A stretch of DNA of 64,000 nucleotides from positions 150,412,001-150,476,000 of the forward strand of contig JBITNC010000001.1 of assembly GCA_050084985.1 (NCBI GenBank), in the 5' to 3' direction. The position numbers were made by a program, and so were the translations under genes. Position 1 is the first letter of the stretch. Every line of letters begins with the position of its first letter. Below, one piece after another: positions 45,000 to 56,559 of the stretch. A model generated the notes under the pieces. The model had not been told where the DNA came from. It did not search any database and was given only the letters and a program-made list of their open reading frames with translations. The stretch comes from Nageia nagi (Eukaryota > Pinophyta).

Positions 45000-46260
45000 G
45001 GAGGTCTAGAAAGCATATCATTTATCTTGTTTATGCTACCCTTCTTGTATTTCAAAACTAGATGGAATTGTTACAAAAATTCCATCCAATGATAGTGTCT
45101 TGTTTATTACAACTTTGATTGAGTTTGCAAGTATTGCAATGGATGATGATCAATATGAATAATTATCTCCTTTCCCATTATATAATTCTTCTATTTCTTC
45201 ATTGTTTTAACTAGATCAAATATGTACTTTTCATATGTATGATAGTTCAAAATTACCCTACTAAACTTATCAGAATGGTAACAAATAGGTGTCCTTCCTT
45301 GCATCAAAACCAATTCCATAGTATAGTTACTAGCATAAATCCTAATCTCAAAATGTTGTTGCAAATTAGGGAGTGTTAAAACATATGCATTGCTAATTTT
45401 ATGCTTTATCATTTCAAATAATGTTTTTTTCTTCTTTCCCCTTGAAACACTTTGCCTCTTATGTCTTATGCCATGCAAAGTTGAAGCAATATTAGAAAAG
45501 TTAACAATAAACTTCCTAAGATATTTAATAACTCTAAGAAAACTCCTAATTTATATCATATTTATTGGCATTGGCTAATCCATAATGTCTCTTACCTTTT
45601 TATAATATATATTAAGTTTTTTGCAACCAATAATGTGGCCTAAATACACCAAAGATTGCTTACCAAACTTATACTTGCTCATTTTCAACAACTTTTCTTT
45701 TTGCAAAGTTTGAAGCACTTGTCTAAGATGTAAAAATGATCTTCCCATGTATGGATATACATAAGAATATCATCCAAGTATAAATAAAAAATAAATAATG
45801 TAAGGTCTAAGGAATTCATTCATTACCCTCCTAAATGTGGTTGGTGCATTACACGAACTAAAAGTAAAAATAAGACATTTAAATAGGCCTTGTCTTATTT
45901 TTGAAGTATATTTTTCAAATCCTCTTCTTTTATCCTCACTTGGTAATAACCACTTATTATATCTATCGTGGTAAATAATATTCCCCCTTGCAATTGATCC
46001 ATGAGATCATCTATCCTAGGGTAATGGATGGCAATTCTTAATGTTGATTTTTTTTCAAATTCCTATAATCAATGTACATTCTCCATATACCATATATATT
46101 TGGCATGAAAATAACTATTAAACCACATGGAGATGCACTAGGTATGATCATACTCTAATTAAATAGCTCTTGAATCCAATTCTTTATCTCCTCACACTCC
46201 AAAACTAATTATCTATACAATCCTATATTTTGAAGAGGTGCATCAAGTAACAACTAGATC
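45000..46260 (-). pseudogene. Element 2 reverse transcriptase and RNase H
   Basis: The RT catalytic box YLDDILMYIHTWEDHF is readable near 45745-45790, with both Asp present. The following SKY and GHIIGCKKL-type blocks are near 45600-45680. The RNase H frame 45191-45478 reads NAYVLTLPNLQQHFEIRIYA, SNYTMELVLMQGRTPICYHS and YHTYEKYIFDLVK; the first catalytic Asp (TDAS) reads YAS, so it is lost. IHIDHHPLQYL-type sequence follows at about 45135. Confidence 0.85.
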
Positions 46261-46269
46261 TCATGTTGT

Positions 46270-46830
46270 ATATTCTGCTTAGGTGGTAGTCATGTTAGCT
46301 CAACAAACACCTCTTAAAACTCCTGAGCAAGTCTTTGCATCTAATCCTACTATAAATGGACCATTGATGGCCCAAATTTTGTATGGTATACTATTGTTAG
46401 TCCACTTATGATAGTTTTTTTTCCCTAGATTTTGACCATGAACGGTATAAATTTCTTGCATTAATCAATCTTTTCACCTAGTTGTTTTTATCAAAGAAAT
46501 CTATTTATTTATTTTATGGGCATGAAAATTGTAGGAATTTCAATCATTTATCAATCTATATTGATTATTCCTCTTAAAATAAATGGCATCTCCATCCTAC
46601 AAATATGGATTTACAAACACAACACCACATATATCCAAAGGAACAACATCAACTATCACTTCATCAATGTAACATGTATTAATACCAAATTTCAACTTAT
46701 ATTACTTAGTGAACTACAACTTGGAATCATTATGCACCCACCCCAAAGGATATGGATGAGGATTATTATATATCTTCAATATCAACTTGCTCACTAAACT
46801 TTCAACGATTAAATTTTCTTGAGAATTAGG
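46270..46830 (-). pseudogene. Element 2 protease region
   Basis: Recognised by position and by short similarity to the protease of element 1 (for example the stretch 46620-46700, which mirrors 21360-21430 of element 1). The active site is not clearly legible near 46830-46860. Strongly decayed. Confidence 0.55.
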
Positions 46831-47149
46831 ATAAAAATATAATCAACTCTCACCTTACATGCTTGGATCTACATATGTAATAGTTATGTTTCTTTATCCT
46901 TAATGTGTTTATCATATCCAACTATTTATATTGATGTACAATTGAGTTTATTATCAAGATCAAAACTATCCTCAACATCCTCACTCATGGTGATCATTGC
47001 ATTCTTATTTTTTAGATCATTCTTCTTTCTCTAGGGATACAATTTGGGATGAAGCTTCCAACACTTATCATCTACATGCCCATATTTTTCATAATATGGA
47101 AAATTTCTATTATCACCTTCTTTATTTTTGGTATTGGTGGTATTTCTTT

Positions 47150-48000
47150 CTTATTTATTTCCTTTACTTTTGTCTTGATATTGTATTGTTACCTTTGTCT
47201 TCCATCTTCTTCCAAATATTGAGCTTGCATAGTCACTTGATCAAGATTGGTAGGATTAAACAACATGATAGTCTTTTATAAATGATTATGTAACCCTCCA
47301 TTGTACTTTATCAAAACTTGAGGATCTTTGAAAGAAATCCTAATCAAAGTTGCTTATTTTCAAAGTTTTAAGGTGTATTCTTGGATTGATTATCCCTTTT
47401 TTGTCTAAAAAATTTCCATTTCATGAGTTGAATATTTTGATAACCCAATGGATAGAATTGCTCTCTTAGTAGATTATTGAATTCATCCCAAGAAGAGATA
47501 GGTGTTTGGTTTTCATGCTTGAGGGATTTGATATGGATATCCCACCACATAAATTTTCAAAGTAAATTTGCTAAACATCATCAATAATACCTTGAATTTG
47601 AAAATATACCTCCAATTATTTCAACCAATTATTGATATTCTCAACATATACCTCTTCTGTGAAAGTAGGAATTTCAACTTTGGCCTCTATCTTGAATGGT
47701 AATGAAGTAGTGACATGAGAAGGACCAATACCAATTGATGTTATGCTATCAAATTTAAGTGTTCTTTTCTCTTCCTTGGATTACCTTCCAAGCATAATGT
47801 CCATGATTATATCCATATTATTCTCCACTACAATAAATCCCCTCTCAAAATTAGAATCTAAAATTCCTGATTTAAGTTGCCTTCCTTCCTTATCATCCAT
47901 GGAATTTGCTCTTCTATGGCTTCTATCAATTTCAAGGTTAAGAGGAAGTACATTTTCTCTTTTAGACTATCTACCATGCATTCATAAGCCTCAATTCAAT
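47150..48000 (-). pseudogene. Element 2 gag
   Basis: The frame 47368-47550 reads MWWDIHIKSLKHENQTPISS and WDEFNNLLREQFYPLGYQ, then LMKWKFFRQKR, a gypsy capsid segment with its Trp-Trp box. A GGLHNHL-type segment follows at about 47270-47300 and a weak knuckle region near 47090. Frames are broken. Confidence 0.8.
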
Positions 48001-48003
48001 ATT

Positions 48004-48015
48004 TCTTGTATACCA
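48004..48015 (-). promoter_or_regulatory. Primer-binding site relic, element 2
   Basis: The - strand reads TGGTATACAAGA after a two-base spacer; the first six bases match the tRNA-iMet complement and the rest is changed. Confidence 0.65.
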
Positions 48016-48017
48016 TG

Positions 48018-48714
48018 TGATCTATAAAACCTTATAACCTATGCTATTCTAAGATTCATCAAATACATTTTTTTTTCAAAATTTTCATATGACCTACTTA
48101 AAATAAATGTGCCACTTTTGGTCATACTTAGGTAAATTTAATCTTTAAAATCTAATATGCAATTAGGTAGATTTCATCCTAAAATACAATATGTGATTTC
48201 ATAATATTAACAAAATTTAACTAATAGCAATGGCATATTTATACTAGTTACTCCCAATGTGGAAGTAATTCCGATTTAACAACTTATTCTCATTATGGGG
48301 ACCAAATGGACCATTATAATTGATAGAATATGGAACAATATGTCACAAAAATAATAGGAATATTTATTTTTAAATTTGAAATCTTCCCTAACCTCCTTAA
48401 ATAATATTTATCTTCTCCAAAATCTTAGTTCCAATCAACAACCTTAAATCGAATTTTCTTGAAGAATATATGGAAGATACAAGCTCTCCAACTCCTCAAA
48501 ATAACTCCAACTAATTTAACTTCCAATGTAACCACTGTAGGAAATGGAACACTCATGGATTAAAGTTTATAAGTAAATTATTGTTCATGGTATTCTTTGT
48601 GTGGTGCCATATCACCAAATTTCAAAGCAATATTTAATCCCAAGCATGAAAAATGGTAGTGATGTCATATTTACTCTTGATCATCAAACTCATAAAATGA
48701 ACCTTTTCAAATCA
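48018..48714 (-). repeat. Element 2 5' LTR
   Basis: On + starts TGATCTATAAAACCTTATAA and ends CTTTTCAAATCA. Partner of 42694-43432, clearly diverged. Confidence 0.9.
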
Positions 48715-48719
48715 TATAG

Positions 48720-49260
48720 GATGTTGCATGAGACACATGAATATATCTAATGGTACATATAAAAATAGTTTAAATTTACACCTACTTGAAAGTCAATAAT
48801 TTATCAAGAAAATCCTCTTTGGGTGGACCAAATAGATAATGATATTGTTATAATGCCAATACTCATACTAGAATAATTTCCATTGATAAAACCATACAAT
48901 GAGGATAATATTCTTAGTATTCATATTTATAATATTCCTTATTCATATGAATCATGTTCTAGAGAGTTTTTTATTCAAAAATTTCTTTCTAAAGAGATTG
49001 GAGATGAGGAATTCCCTTCATTTTTATTATTGACATGAAAATATCTAAGAAAATAGTTGAAATTCTTCCAAATAAAACTCTCAAAATCAAAAACCAATTG
49101 GAATAAGAATAAGAAAAATAGACATTAAAAATATTAACAAAAAATATTGGATCATTTCATGGACTTTTTAGGATATGAAATGTATTAACCCTCATGTTTG
49201 TTGATCTATAATCACTTGAAGCCTATGCCTTACTAGGATCCTTAAATTCAAATTTTCCTT
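48720..49260 (+). pseudogene. Element A RT linker and RT N-terminal piece
   Basis: After element 2 the + strand resumes with an acidic spacer and, near 49040-49260, a KIVEILPNKTLKIKNQ segment followed by pieces resembling the start of gypsy RT (DMK-INPHV, HHIY, LNSNF in mixed frames), the block before the first RT motif. It is cut off shortly before element 3. Frames are very broken, so the call rests on the order of several short matches. Confidence 0.5.
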
Positions 49261-49307
49261 TCTTAGGGTTTAATATTATTCTTTTATTTCATAAAATTCC
49301 ATGTATA

Positions 49308-49935
49308 TGTGATGCAATTACTAAAATAAATGAAGTAACAACAATACTAGGAATAGAAAACACACACAAATTTGACACAAAGATTTATAGTGGTTCCCCT
49401 TAATGTGATAATACATCTACTTCCAACAATTATTTGATTATTGAATTGACTAAATGAAGCATTAAAAAAATAAGATAAAAGTATTTTTATACCTACAAAA
49501 ATATAAAATCCATCCTCTAAATAGTTTGCAATACTTCTCAACCTCATTTATTAGTCTCATGATGATCTCAAGCATTAATAATGGCTCAAGAATATTTTAC
49601 AACTTCAAACTAGAATCAACTAGGTTCAACAACATCTACAATCACACATATAGAATGATATATCTTCAAATATATGGATCTTCACTTTAAAATTGACTAT
49701 TAAACTCCCCAAATGACCTAAAATGATAATAAATTCTTCAATTTCCCACTTTAGAAATCTTGATCCAACAATATCGATAATGTATAAGGTATGCAAGTAC
49801 GATGTTAATGCTATCCTTCCCATATATCTATATCATTAGATTACAATGGAATATACCAAACTCAGAGCATGAATATTACTATCATTTATCTTCATTCCAA
49901 GTTATCTAATCTCCAAAATAGACCCTTTAATATCA
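49308..49935 (-). repeat. Element 3 3' LTR
   Basis: Ends on + with GACCCTTTAATATCA before TACCTCCTCAATTGAGAGG, exactly analogous to the LTR end of element 2. The start (TGTGATGCAATTAC at 49308) is inferred from typical LTR length and a TG, so it is approximate. A block GTGGTTCCCCTTAATGTG matches the equivalent place of the other LTRs. Confidence 0.6.
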
Positions 49936-50265
49936 TACCTCCTCAATTGAGAGGCTTTTTATCTTCAAAAGCTTACTTTTGAAGTACATGAAGAAATAAT
50001 TCCCCCACCTTGGTCTTGTCATACCACTTTTATTTATTAAGTATCTATCCTTTCAAACTTATCAACCACATTTCTTATTTTCCCCTCATTTTATTATGAT
50101 CCTTCTTTTGCAAAATTGAATCTTCCCATGTACATTCATAGTATTTGGAGATAATTCATCAATTGATGGCAAAACCTATCCCATTTCTTCCTCCTCTTCA
50201 CTGGTAATGGATGGCTCATACAACTTAAATTTCTCTATATTTACAACTAAATAAATATTCATGTA
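49936..50265 (-). pseudogene. Element 3 integrase C-terminal tail (left fragment)
   Basis: Read on -, the segment includes a KLYEPSI-like relic, a run of Glu codons and VLPSIDELSPNTMN, the end of integrase in this lineage. It stops at 50265 after ATATTCATGTA and continues at 55272. Confidence 0.7.
50255..50265. repeat. 11-bp flanking repeat, left copy (ATATTCATGTA)
   Basis: Identical to 55272-55282. The integrase reading of element 3 continues across the two copies, so one of them is a duplication of the target site. Confidence 0.7.
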
Positions 50266-51262
50266 ACTTACAAAGCCATGGAATGAGGTGGTAAGGGTTT
50301 TAATGAGGTTTTTCAGGCTTCAAGGTTGATGCAATATAGTTTATGCATACCATTTTAGTTTATTAAACCATTTTAGATATAAGGAAGATAAGGTAGTGAA
50401 TTTTCCATTTTTCATTATGCTCTTAATGGATATTTCAATGAAAAAGTGTAAAGAGGATGAAAAAAAGATACCTTTTCATCAAGTATTGATCAAGATAGTG
50501 TATGAACTAACATTAAGTAGACAACCAAAGAAGACCCCTAAGATAAAAATCTCCAAGGGATCCATTGGTACACATTATCAAAAAGAGTAAAAATAAAGAT
50601 ACAAAAGGAAAAGGAAAGGATCAATGTTAGGGAAAAGATAATGCAATTAATAAGAAAACTAAAAATAATAGAACGTGCATGGTGAAAGAAGGGAAATGGG
50701 ACTCATAGTAACCATGAACATACAAGAAAAAAGCAAGAAAGGGGGAAGAAGAGAAAGGGCACTATATAGAAACAATTAACACAAGAAAAGGAGAATGAAG
50801 CAGATCTCAAGAAGCAACCAATTTTAGCTAGAATAATGGGAAAAAAGAGAAGGAAAGCTAAAAAAAATAAGAACCAATCCTCAACAACAAAAACCTTAAG
50901 TCATTAACCCAAAAAAATAGGAAAAATTAGATGGGAACTTTAGGATTCAAATACATGGGAATAGAAATGAATCATAAAATAATAAAAGAAGCACAATGCA
51001 AATAAAAGAGATGAAGAAGAAAACACCAAAGGAACCAATAGATATTAGGTTCATACTTGTACCTAGTAAGAGAAGATATAAGGCTATCTAAATTCAAATT
51101 CCCAAAGATAAGTGGATCCATAACAAGATGTTGGTAGAGGCCATCAAATTGAAAGGAGAGAAAATATGGCTTTTTGAATACATCCCACTAGTATCAACAC
51201 TTAGCACAAGGATGAATGAGAAGGTGTACATCAAAAATTTTAAGAATAAATATGAGGATAAG

Positions 51263-52013
51263 TGTAGATGCCTAAAAATGATTTATTATTTATTTAATAA
51301 ATCATATTTATACTCATTAAATGATTAATTGGAAATAATAAATAAATCAAGATAAAGTGTTATTATATTGCAATACCATGTGCTAGGACCAATGCAATAT
51401 CATATACCATGGGTTATATTTTAAATTTTCTTCAATATATAAAAGATTATTATTATTACTATGTGTCAATTTTTACTTCATTTTTGTTGCTTGTAGGTTA
51501 TAAATACGGAAGGTAAAGGTTGACATCCCTATCAAATCCCTTTGATAGATGGTTATCCCAAACATAAAACTTACAATGTCTCTTGATGCCACTTATCTTA
51601 AGAAAATTTTTATGCTCTTTGAGCTTTGTTATCTCTCCTTTACGTATGACACAAAACATCAAGTTCCATGTAGCCAGCAATGTATCATTACCATGTAGCT
51701 AGTAGCATGCACCCTTTAGATCAGGAGGTCTAGATTTCAAGGAATGAATCATGGTCCCATTCTAGAGAATATTTATTACGAGATCATTTGTAATCTGATC
51801 ACAATCCTTTGAAGATTCATTATTGTTCTACCTTGAGGATTGTACATAGGCTGGCTACTTGCTCCACTCTATATCAGGTTCATGCATTTCATGTATATTT
51901 ATTATGTATTTGATATAGAGATTAGCATTGTATAAATCATTCTATTCGTAGAATAATTTATTTATTTTTGTATTTATTAATTACATAATTATAAAGACAC
52001 CTCTGACTCTACA
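51263..52013 (+). repeat. 5' LTR of the non-autonomous element
   Basis: Aligned with 54134-54862 over its whole length. TATAAATA at 51499-51506 is the likely promoter. The first 60 bases hold an inverted repeat, ATGATTTATTA against TAATAAATCAT. Confidence 0.9.
51499..51506 (+). promoter_or_regulatory. TATA box in the 5' LTR of the non-autonomous element
   Basis: TATAAATA about 236 bp after the LTR start, conserved in the other LTR at 54368-54375. Confidence 0.55.
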
Positions 52014-52024
52014 TTGTTGCAATC

Positions 52025-52048
52025 ATCTCGACATATCTATGTCGAGAT
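52025..52048. repeat. Perfect 11-bp hairpin at the PBS position
   Basis: ATCTCGACATA and TATGTCGAGAT are reverse complements separated by two bases. It starts 12 bases after the LTR, where a tRNA primer site is normally found. Confidence 0.9.
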
Positions 52049-54119
52049 AAAAGCAACTCATCATTCCCACTTTCATTTGTTTGGGTGGTTCAAGAGATGT
52101 GTGTGAGGGACACATAATTTACATGTGGGATGATGGTGTTAGCACAACTGTACAAGTATTTGTACAATATTTGCAAGCAATGATAAGTTTAACATGATAA
52201 TAGCACACATGGGCTTTCTCCAAATTTGGGCTTATGAGAAGATCATGATCTTTAGACTAGTTGGCTTACAGAGGGGTCAAGAGGACCCAAGTGATATTGC
52301 ACTAACATGTTGGGTGTCAAGGTCAAAGGTTTTCATAAGTGAGAGTACACAAGCACCAAACCTTTGTTGACAACAATGGGGAGATAAATAAGATGAAATA
52401 AAAAGTCAACAATTTCCTTTTTATAGTTATCTTGCAAATTAAAACTCTAAGGATTTCTCCCATTCACTTTTGGTCTAGTGAAATAATTATTTTTCATGTT
52501 TATTATGTTTGATATTACTTTTACACTATCAATGATGTTATTTTCTCCAAATTGGTTATCCATTCGATGTTCACCACTTTCAAATGGTAAAACTGAATAT
52601 TTTATTTCTTCACATTGAATATCTACTTATTTGTTGTTCTTATACATTGTTTAAATTTATTTGTATTAAATAGATACTACCATCAACATGGATTTAGTAA
52701 AATTGACAAAGATTTTAAAGGATCTACTTTAGTTTTCATTTTCATAGATTTTATTAAATGATTATTTTAAATATTGGATCATTGCAAATGTTAGAATTTT
52801 ATTGCTAAAGATCAAATTTCTTAGAATTATATGCTAATTTTTCAATTCTAAAATTATGCATGGTTTATGATTGCTATATACTTTAAAATTCATGTTTCAT
52901 TGCTAATTGGATGTGCCATTTATTTTCTAAAGATTAAATCATCTATTAAAGTGCTGCCAGTGGCATGGAAATGATATAATTAAGTGTGCTTTCAAATTAT
53001 TGCTATGATTACATAGTATTACAAGTTCAAAGTGATGAAGTATTTGCTTTTACAAGTATTTTTATAGGCAAATTGAATATCTGGTCAAATGTTGCTACTT
53101 TATGATGTACCTTGAAAATGTTATGATAAGTGGCAATGTTATTTTGAATCTGACATGATGCAAAATGATATGAATGATTGTTAATTATCTTTTAAATTTA
53201 TATACTAAATATGAAAAAATGTACATCATTAGTAGTGTGCAATTGTTACAAATCTTTTTTAAATAGGGCATGTTGAAATTTTACTTAAAATTTGCTCATT
53301 ATGATAAACTCTTTGTCCATATGAAATGTTCTATAAATAAAGATCAAAATTGTTGAAGACATGATCGTAAATGTTTAGATATACCACATTGTCAATGACA
53401 TGTATTAGTTTGAAAATTCATGTAAATCATAGTATTGAAATATAAGGCCATTGAATGTTTGAATATATGGTATATTTATAGATATTGAATACTATTGTTC
53501 ATTGTTATATAACAAATATTGTCAAAGCCATGGTCACTCCATGAGTAACATCTCTTATCAATTTTAGGATTATTGCAAGCTTGAGTCATTAAAAGTTCTC
53601 ATCAACTTGGTATTTTTAGACTATGAATTGTTTATCATAGTAGTCTATACATTTTGGATATTACAAGGCCAGGGTATTAAAGAGGATCTCATGCACTTGC
53701 TCTTCGTAGACTATGAGTTGTATGTCATAGTAGTCTATACATATCATAGTTTATAACATTATGAGTCGCATCAACCATAGTGACACACTACATATTATAC
53801 TTATTTCATCCTTGCTATTTACAATATTTATTATTTCATGGATGTGCTCTATGCAGGTATATGTTGCTTTGTTCTGTAGATATTGATCGGTTGAGTAGGA
53901 TTGGCATAGACTACTCACCTCATGTAGGGACTCCTATTTTTGGCTTGCTTACCTGTTGCAACATGAGCTAGGGGAAACCAAGATCGAAATGGGGGAAAAG
54001 AACATACCATACTTGACATAATGATCGAAACAAGGAAGTTCGCTTTACTATTAAAAATTTTCTTCTCTTCTCTAAACTTCTTTGGACTATGCAATTTCAA
54101 TGCTTTTCATTACATATCC
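52049..54119 (+). other. Non-coding interior of the non-autonomous element
   Basis: AT-rich, without a recognisable protein. A 34-bp block with a nearly palindromic TAGACTATGA...TCATAGTAGTCTA occurs twice, at 53617-53650 and 53707-53740. The open frame at 53780-53971 is short and unsupported. Confidence 0.6.
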
Positions 54120-54133
54120 AAAGAGGGGGAAAA
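54120..54133 (+). promoter_or_regulatory. Polypurine tract of the non-autonomous element
   Basis: AAAGAGGGGGAAAA abuts the second LTR and establishes + orientation. Confidence 0.9.
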
Positions 54134-54862
54134 TGTAGATGCCTAAAAATGATTTATTATTTATTTAATAAATCATATTTAGACTCACTAAATGATTAAT
54201 TGGAAATAATACATAAATAAAGATAAAGTGTTATTATATTGCAATACCATGTGCTAGGACCAATGCAATATCATATACCATGGGTTATATTTTAAATTAT
54301 CTTGATTATAGAAAAGATTATGATTATTTCTATGTTGGCTTTCACTCAAATTATTTTTCTTACAAGTTATAAATATGGTAGGTGAAGGTTGACATCCCTA
54401 TCAGATCTCTTTGATAGGTGGTTGTCCCAAATATCAAACTTACAATGTCTCTTGATGCCACCTATCTTGAGAAATTTGTTATACTCTCTTAGCTATGTTA
54501 TCTCTCCTTTGCACATGATATGAAATATCAAGTTCCATGTAGCTAACAGTATATCATTGCCACATAGCTAGTAGTGTGTGCTCTTTAGATCAAGTGGTCC
54601 ATATTTTAGTGAACGACTCATGGTCTCATTCTAGATAATATTTATTATGAGCTTGTTTGAAGTTTGATCATAATACTCTAAAGATTCATTATTGTTCTAC
54701 CTTGAGGATTGTACACAAAATAACTACTTGCTCCACTCTATATCAAGTTCATGTGTTTCATGTATATTCATTATATATTTGATATAGAGCTTATCATTGT
54801 ATTCATAGACCAATTTATTTATTTGTGTATTTATTTATTAATTACATATTTTTGGGTCTACA
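54134..54862 (+). repeat. 3' LTR of the non-autonomous element
   Basis: Partner of 51263-52013, with the TATA box at 54368-54375. Visible differences are mostly single substitutions and short indels. Confidence 0.9.
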
Positions 54863-55271
54863 ATAAGACATTTTAATTTGGAAAAATGGAGGACTTGATC
54901 TATATCTAGAAAGAAATAAAGAAACAAAGATGTGTTTAAAATGAATATCATAGTAGAAAAACCTTTTTTGAAATAGTAGGTGAAAAGCATGGCAAATACA
55001 TTTGTGATTGAAAAATAATGTTGAATATATATAGGTACCTACTGATATACATATTTATACTATTATGGGGAGAGAATATTCTTCATTCTCCTATTTTTTG
55101 ATAGTTCATATCTATAGTATCATACCATAAATACAAAAATATTTTTCATCCATGTCAAGTATTATGATGTTCTCAAATTTCATGGACAATATCCTATTGT
55201 TAAGGTTTTAGAGATCTTATAAAACTCTAATTTTTTATTAATAAAATTTACCCTATTAATAAAAGAAATAG

Positions 55272-55282
55272 ATATTCATGTA
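55272..55282. repeat. 11-bp flanking repeat, right copy (ATATTCATGTA)
   Basis: Right partner of 50255-50265. Confidence 0.7.
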
Positions 55283-56400
55283 GGTAGGTAGATTCAATCT
55301 AAATGCATTCTCATTCACTCAATAATATTAAATGGTCCACATCTTATAGGTTTCAACCTCTTAGTTGGTCCTTGCAACCTCTCCTTACTGAGATATAAAC
55401 AAACTTTATTTGCCACTTGGAACTTATGGTCAACTCTATGCTTATCATTGTACTTAGATTGGCTAGCTTTTAGTTGTTCTTGTTATACCTTCAAATGAAT
55501 ATACCTAATTTTATCAATAAATTTTTCATCTTATACTTCTTCTTTCAATATTGAATCTTCTTTTTCCATTTGCTACCCAAAAATACAATCAAAAATTGAT
55601 GATGGAAGGTAACCAAAATATGTCTAAAATGGTATTTTATTCATAGAAGTACATAAATTTCCTTATTGTAATAATGTTGGATATACTCAATATGCTCATC
55701 CCAATTCTTTGGATGCTTTACATAATACCCTCTCAAGAGTTGAACTATTATCCTATTCACCACCTCAATTTTTTCATCAGTTTGAGAACGAAAATTAATA
55801 CTTCTTTTCAAATTTGTGTCCATCCTTTCCCAAAAACATATCCAAACTTTACATAAAAATCTACAATCTCTATTTGAAATAATAGAAGTATACAATCCAA
55901 AATGAATCCATACAAAGAAAAGGTATGTTGCTTCTTGTCTCATAATGGTATTCTTACATGGGATTAAAACACAAATCTTGATAAATATATCTACTACTAA
56001 AATACATAATCATGTATTTTCTTGTTCATAGATAATCCACCTATAAAATCCATGGAAATACTCTTTGAAGGGTGATTTAGAATTAGAAGTGGTATATACA
56101 AACCCACTTTCCTGTTACTAGGTTTTCTAGTATAACACATCACATATCCTCTAATGTACTTTGCAACTTGATCTTGCATTTTAAACTAATACACATGCCT
56201 TTACAAATTAGCAACTATCTTTCTAACTATGAAAAGTTTAACAATTCTAGATGTGTGTGCCTCTTTGATTAGTTGAATTCTCTCTCCTTTAAGAATACAT
56301 AAATTATTGAACTTTTAAAGAATTCCATCTTTGATATGAAATCATCCTTTCCCTCATAATCTAATTTTGTTGACTATTTCAACTTTCGACAAACCTCCTT
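55283..56400 (-). pseudogene. Element 3 integrase
   Basis: The zinc-binding end is at 56090-56179 (MQDQVAKYIRGYVMCYTRKP; one Cys is Tyr) and the core start SISMDFIGGLSMNKK at about 56010-56060, with the first catalytic Asp. The frame 55641-55943 reads FGLYTSIISNRDCRFL, where the second catalytic Asp is Asn, then IEVVNRIIVQLLRGYYVKHP with the catalytic Glu, and WDEHIEYIQHYYN. The C-terminal domain follows at 55300-55450 (KLRGWTKKLKPIR-type words in broken frames). Confidence 0.88.
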
Positions 56401-56559
56401 ATAATTTGAATCTAACAAATATGCCTCCTAGTATGTCCCATGGATGAATAGATACCAATTCATGACTATTTCAAAAACCAAATTCCTTTGTTGTAATGGA
56501 ATTGATAATGTAAAATATACATAATAGGGAATTAATATTATGAATGTTGTAATTCAAGG

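Larger units (their letters stand above)
42694..48714 (-). mobile_element. Ty3/gypsy retrotransposon, element 2 (TSD TATAG)
   Basis: A 6.0-kb gypsy element on - with LTRs 42694-43432 and 48018-48714 and a perfect 5-bp target-site duplication TATAG (42689-42693 and 48715-48719). The order from right to left is PBS, gag, protease, RT, RNase H, integrase, tail, polypurine tract. Its proteins and LTR ends resemble element 1. All genes carry stops and frameshifts. It was inserted in element A between the protease and the RT. Confidence 0.92.
32873..49307 (+). mobile_element. Base Ty3/gypsy element A, split by three insertions
   Basis: An old gypsy element on + whose coding order can be followed across insertions: gag N-part (33180-33496), gag C-part (40627-40842), protease (41740-42110, tandemly duplicated) and start of the RT (49040-49260). 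It is interrupted by gypsy element 4 (TSD AAAGA), gypsy element 2 (TSD TATAG) and, at the right, gypsy element 3. No LTR of its own is visible. Its protein style differs from elements 1-3 (the protease is followed by ILGQQLL-type sequence), so it is another gypsy lineage. It is the oldest layer of the stack. Confidence 0.75.
51263..54862 (+). mobile_element. Complete non-autonomous LTR retrotransposon (TSD ATAAG)
   Basis: Two LTRs (751 and 729 bp) begin TGTAGATGCCTAAAAATG and end in CTACA, and a perfect target-site duplication ATAAG stands at 51258-51262 and 54863-54867. A polypurine tract AAAGAGGGGGAAAA directly precedes the second LTR. The 2.1-kb interior has no gag or pol motif and no long open frame, so it must rely on enzymes supplied in trans. 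No TGG-type primer site follows the first LTR; instead there is a perfect 11-bp hairpin. It is the best-preserved complete structure of the window. Confidence 0.92.
50266..55271 (+). mobile_element. Insertion of unknown type, about 1.4 kb without the nested LTR element
   Basis: Bounded by an 11-bp direct repeat, which is longer than an LTR-element TSD and could fit a LINE-like or other transposon, though neither terminal inverted repeats nor an A tail are evident. The + strand looks coding in pieces: 50580-50900 is very rich in Lys codons, and 51000-51257 reads PIDIRFILVPSKRRYK and MLVEAIKLKGEKIWLFEYIP, continuing after the nested element at 54868. I do not recognise the protein. The reading MNEKVYIKNFKNKYEDK is cut by the nested element. 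Confidence 0.5.
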
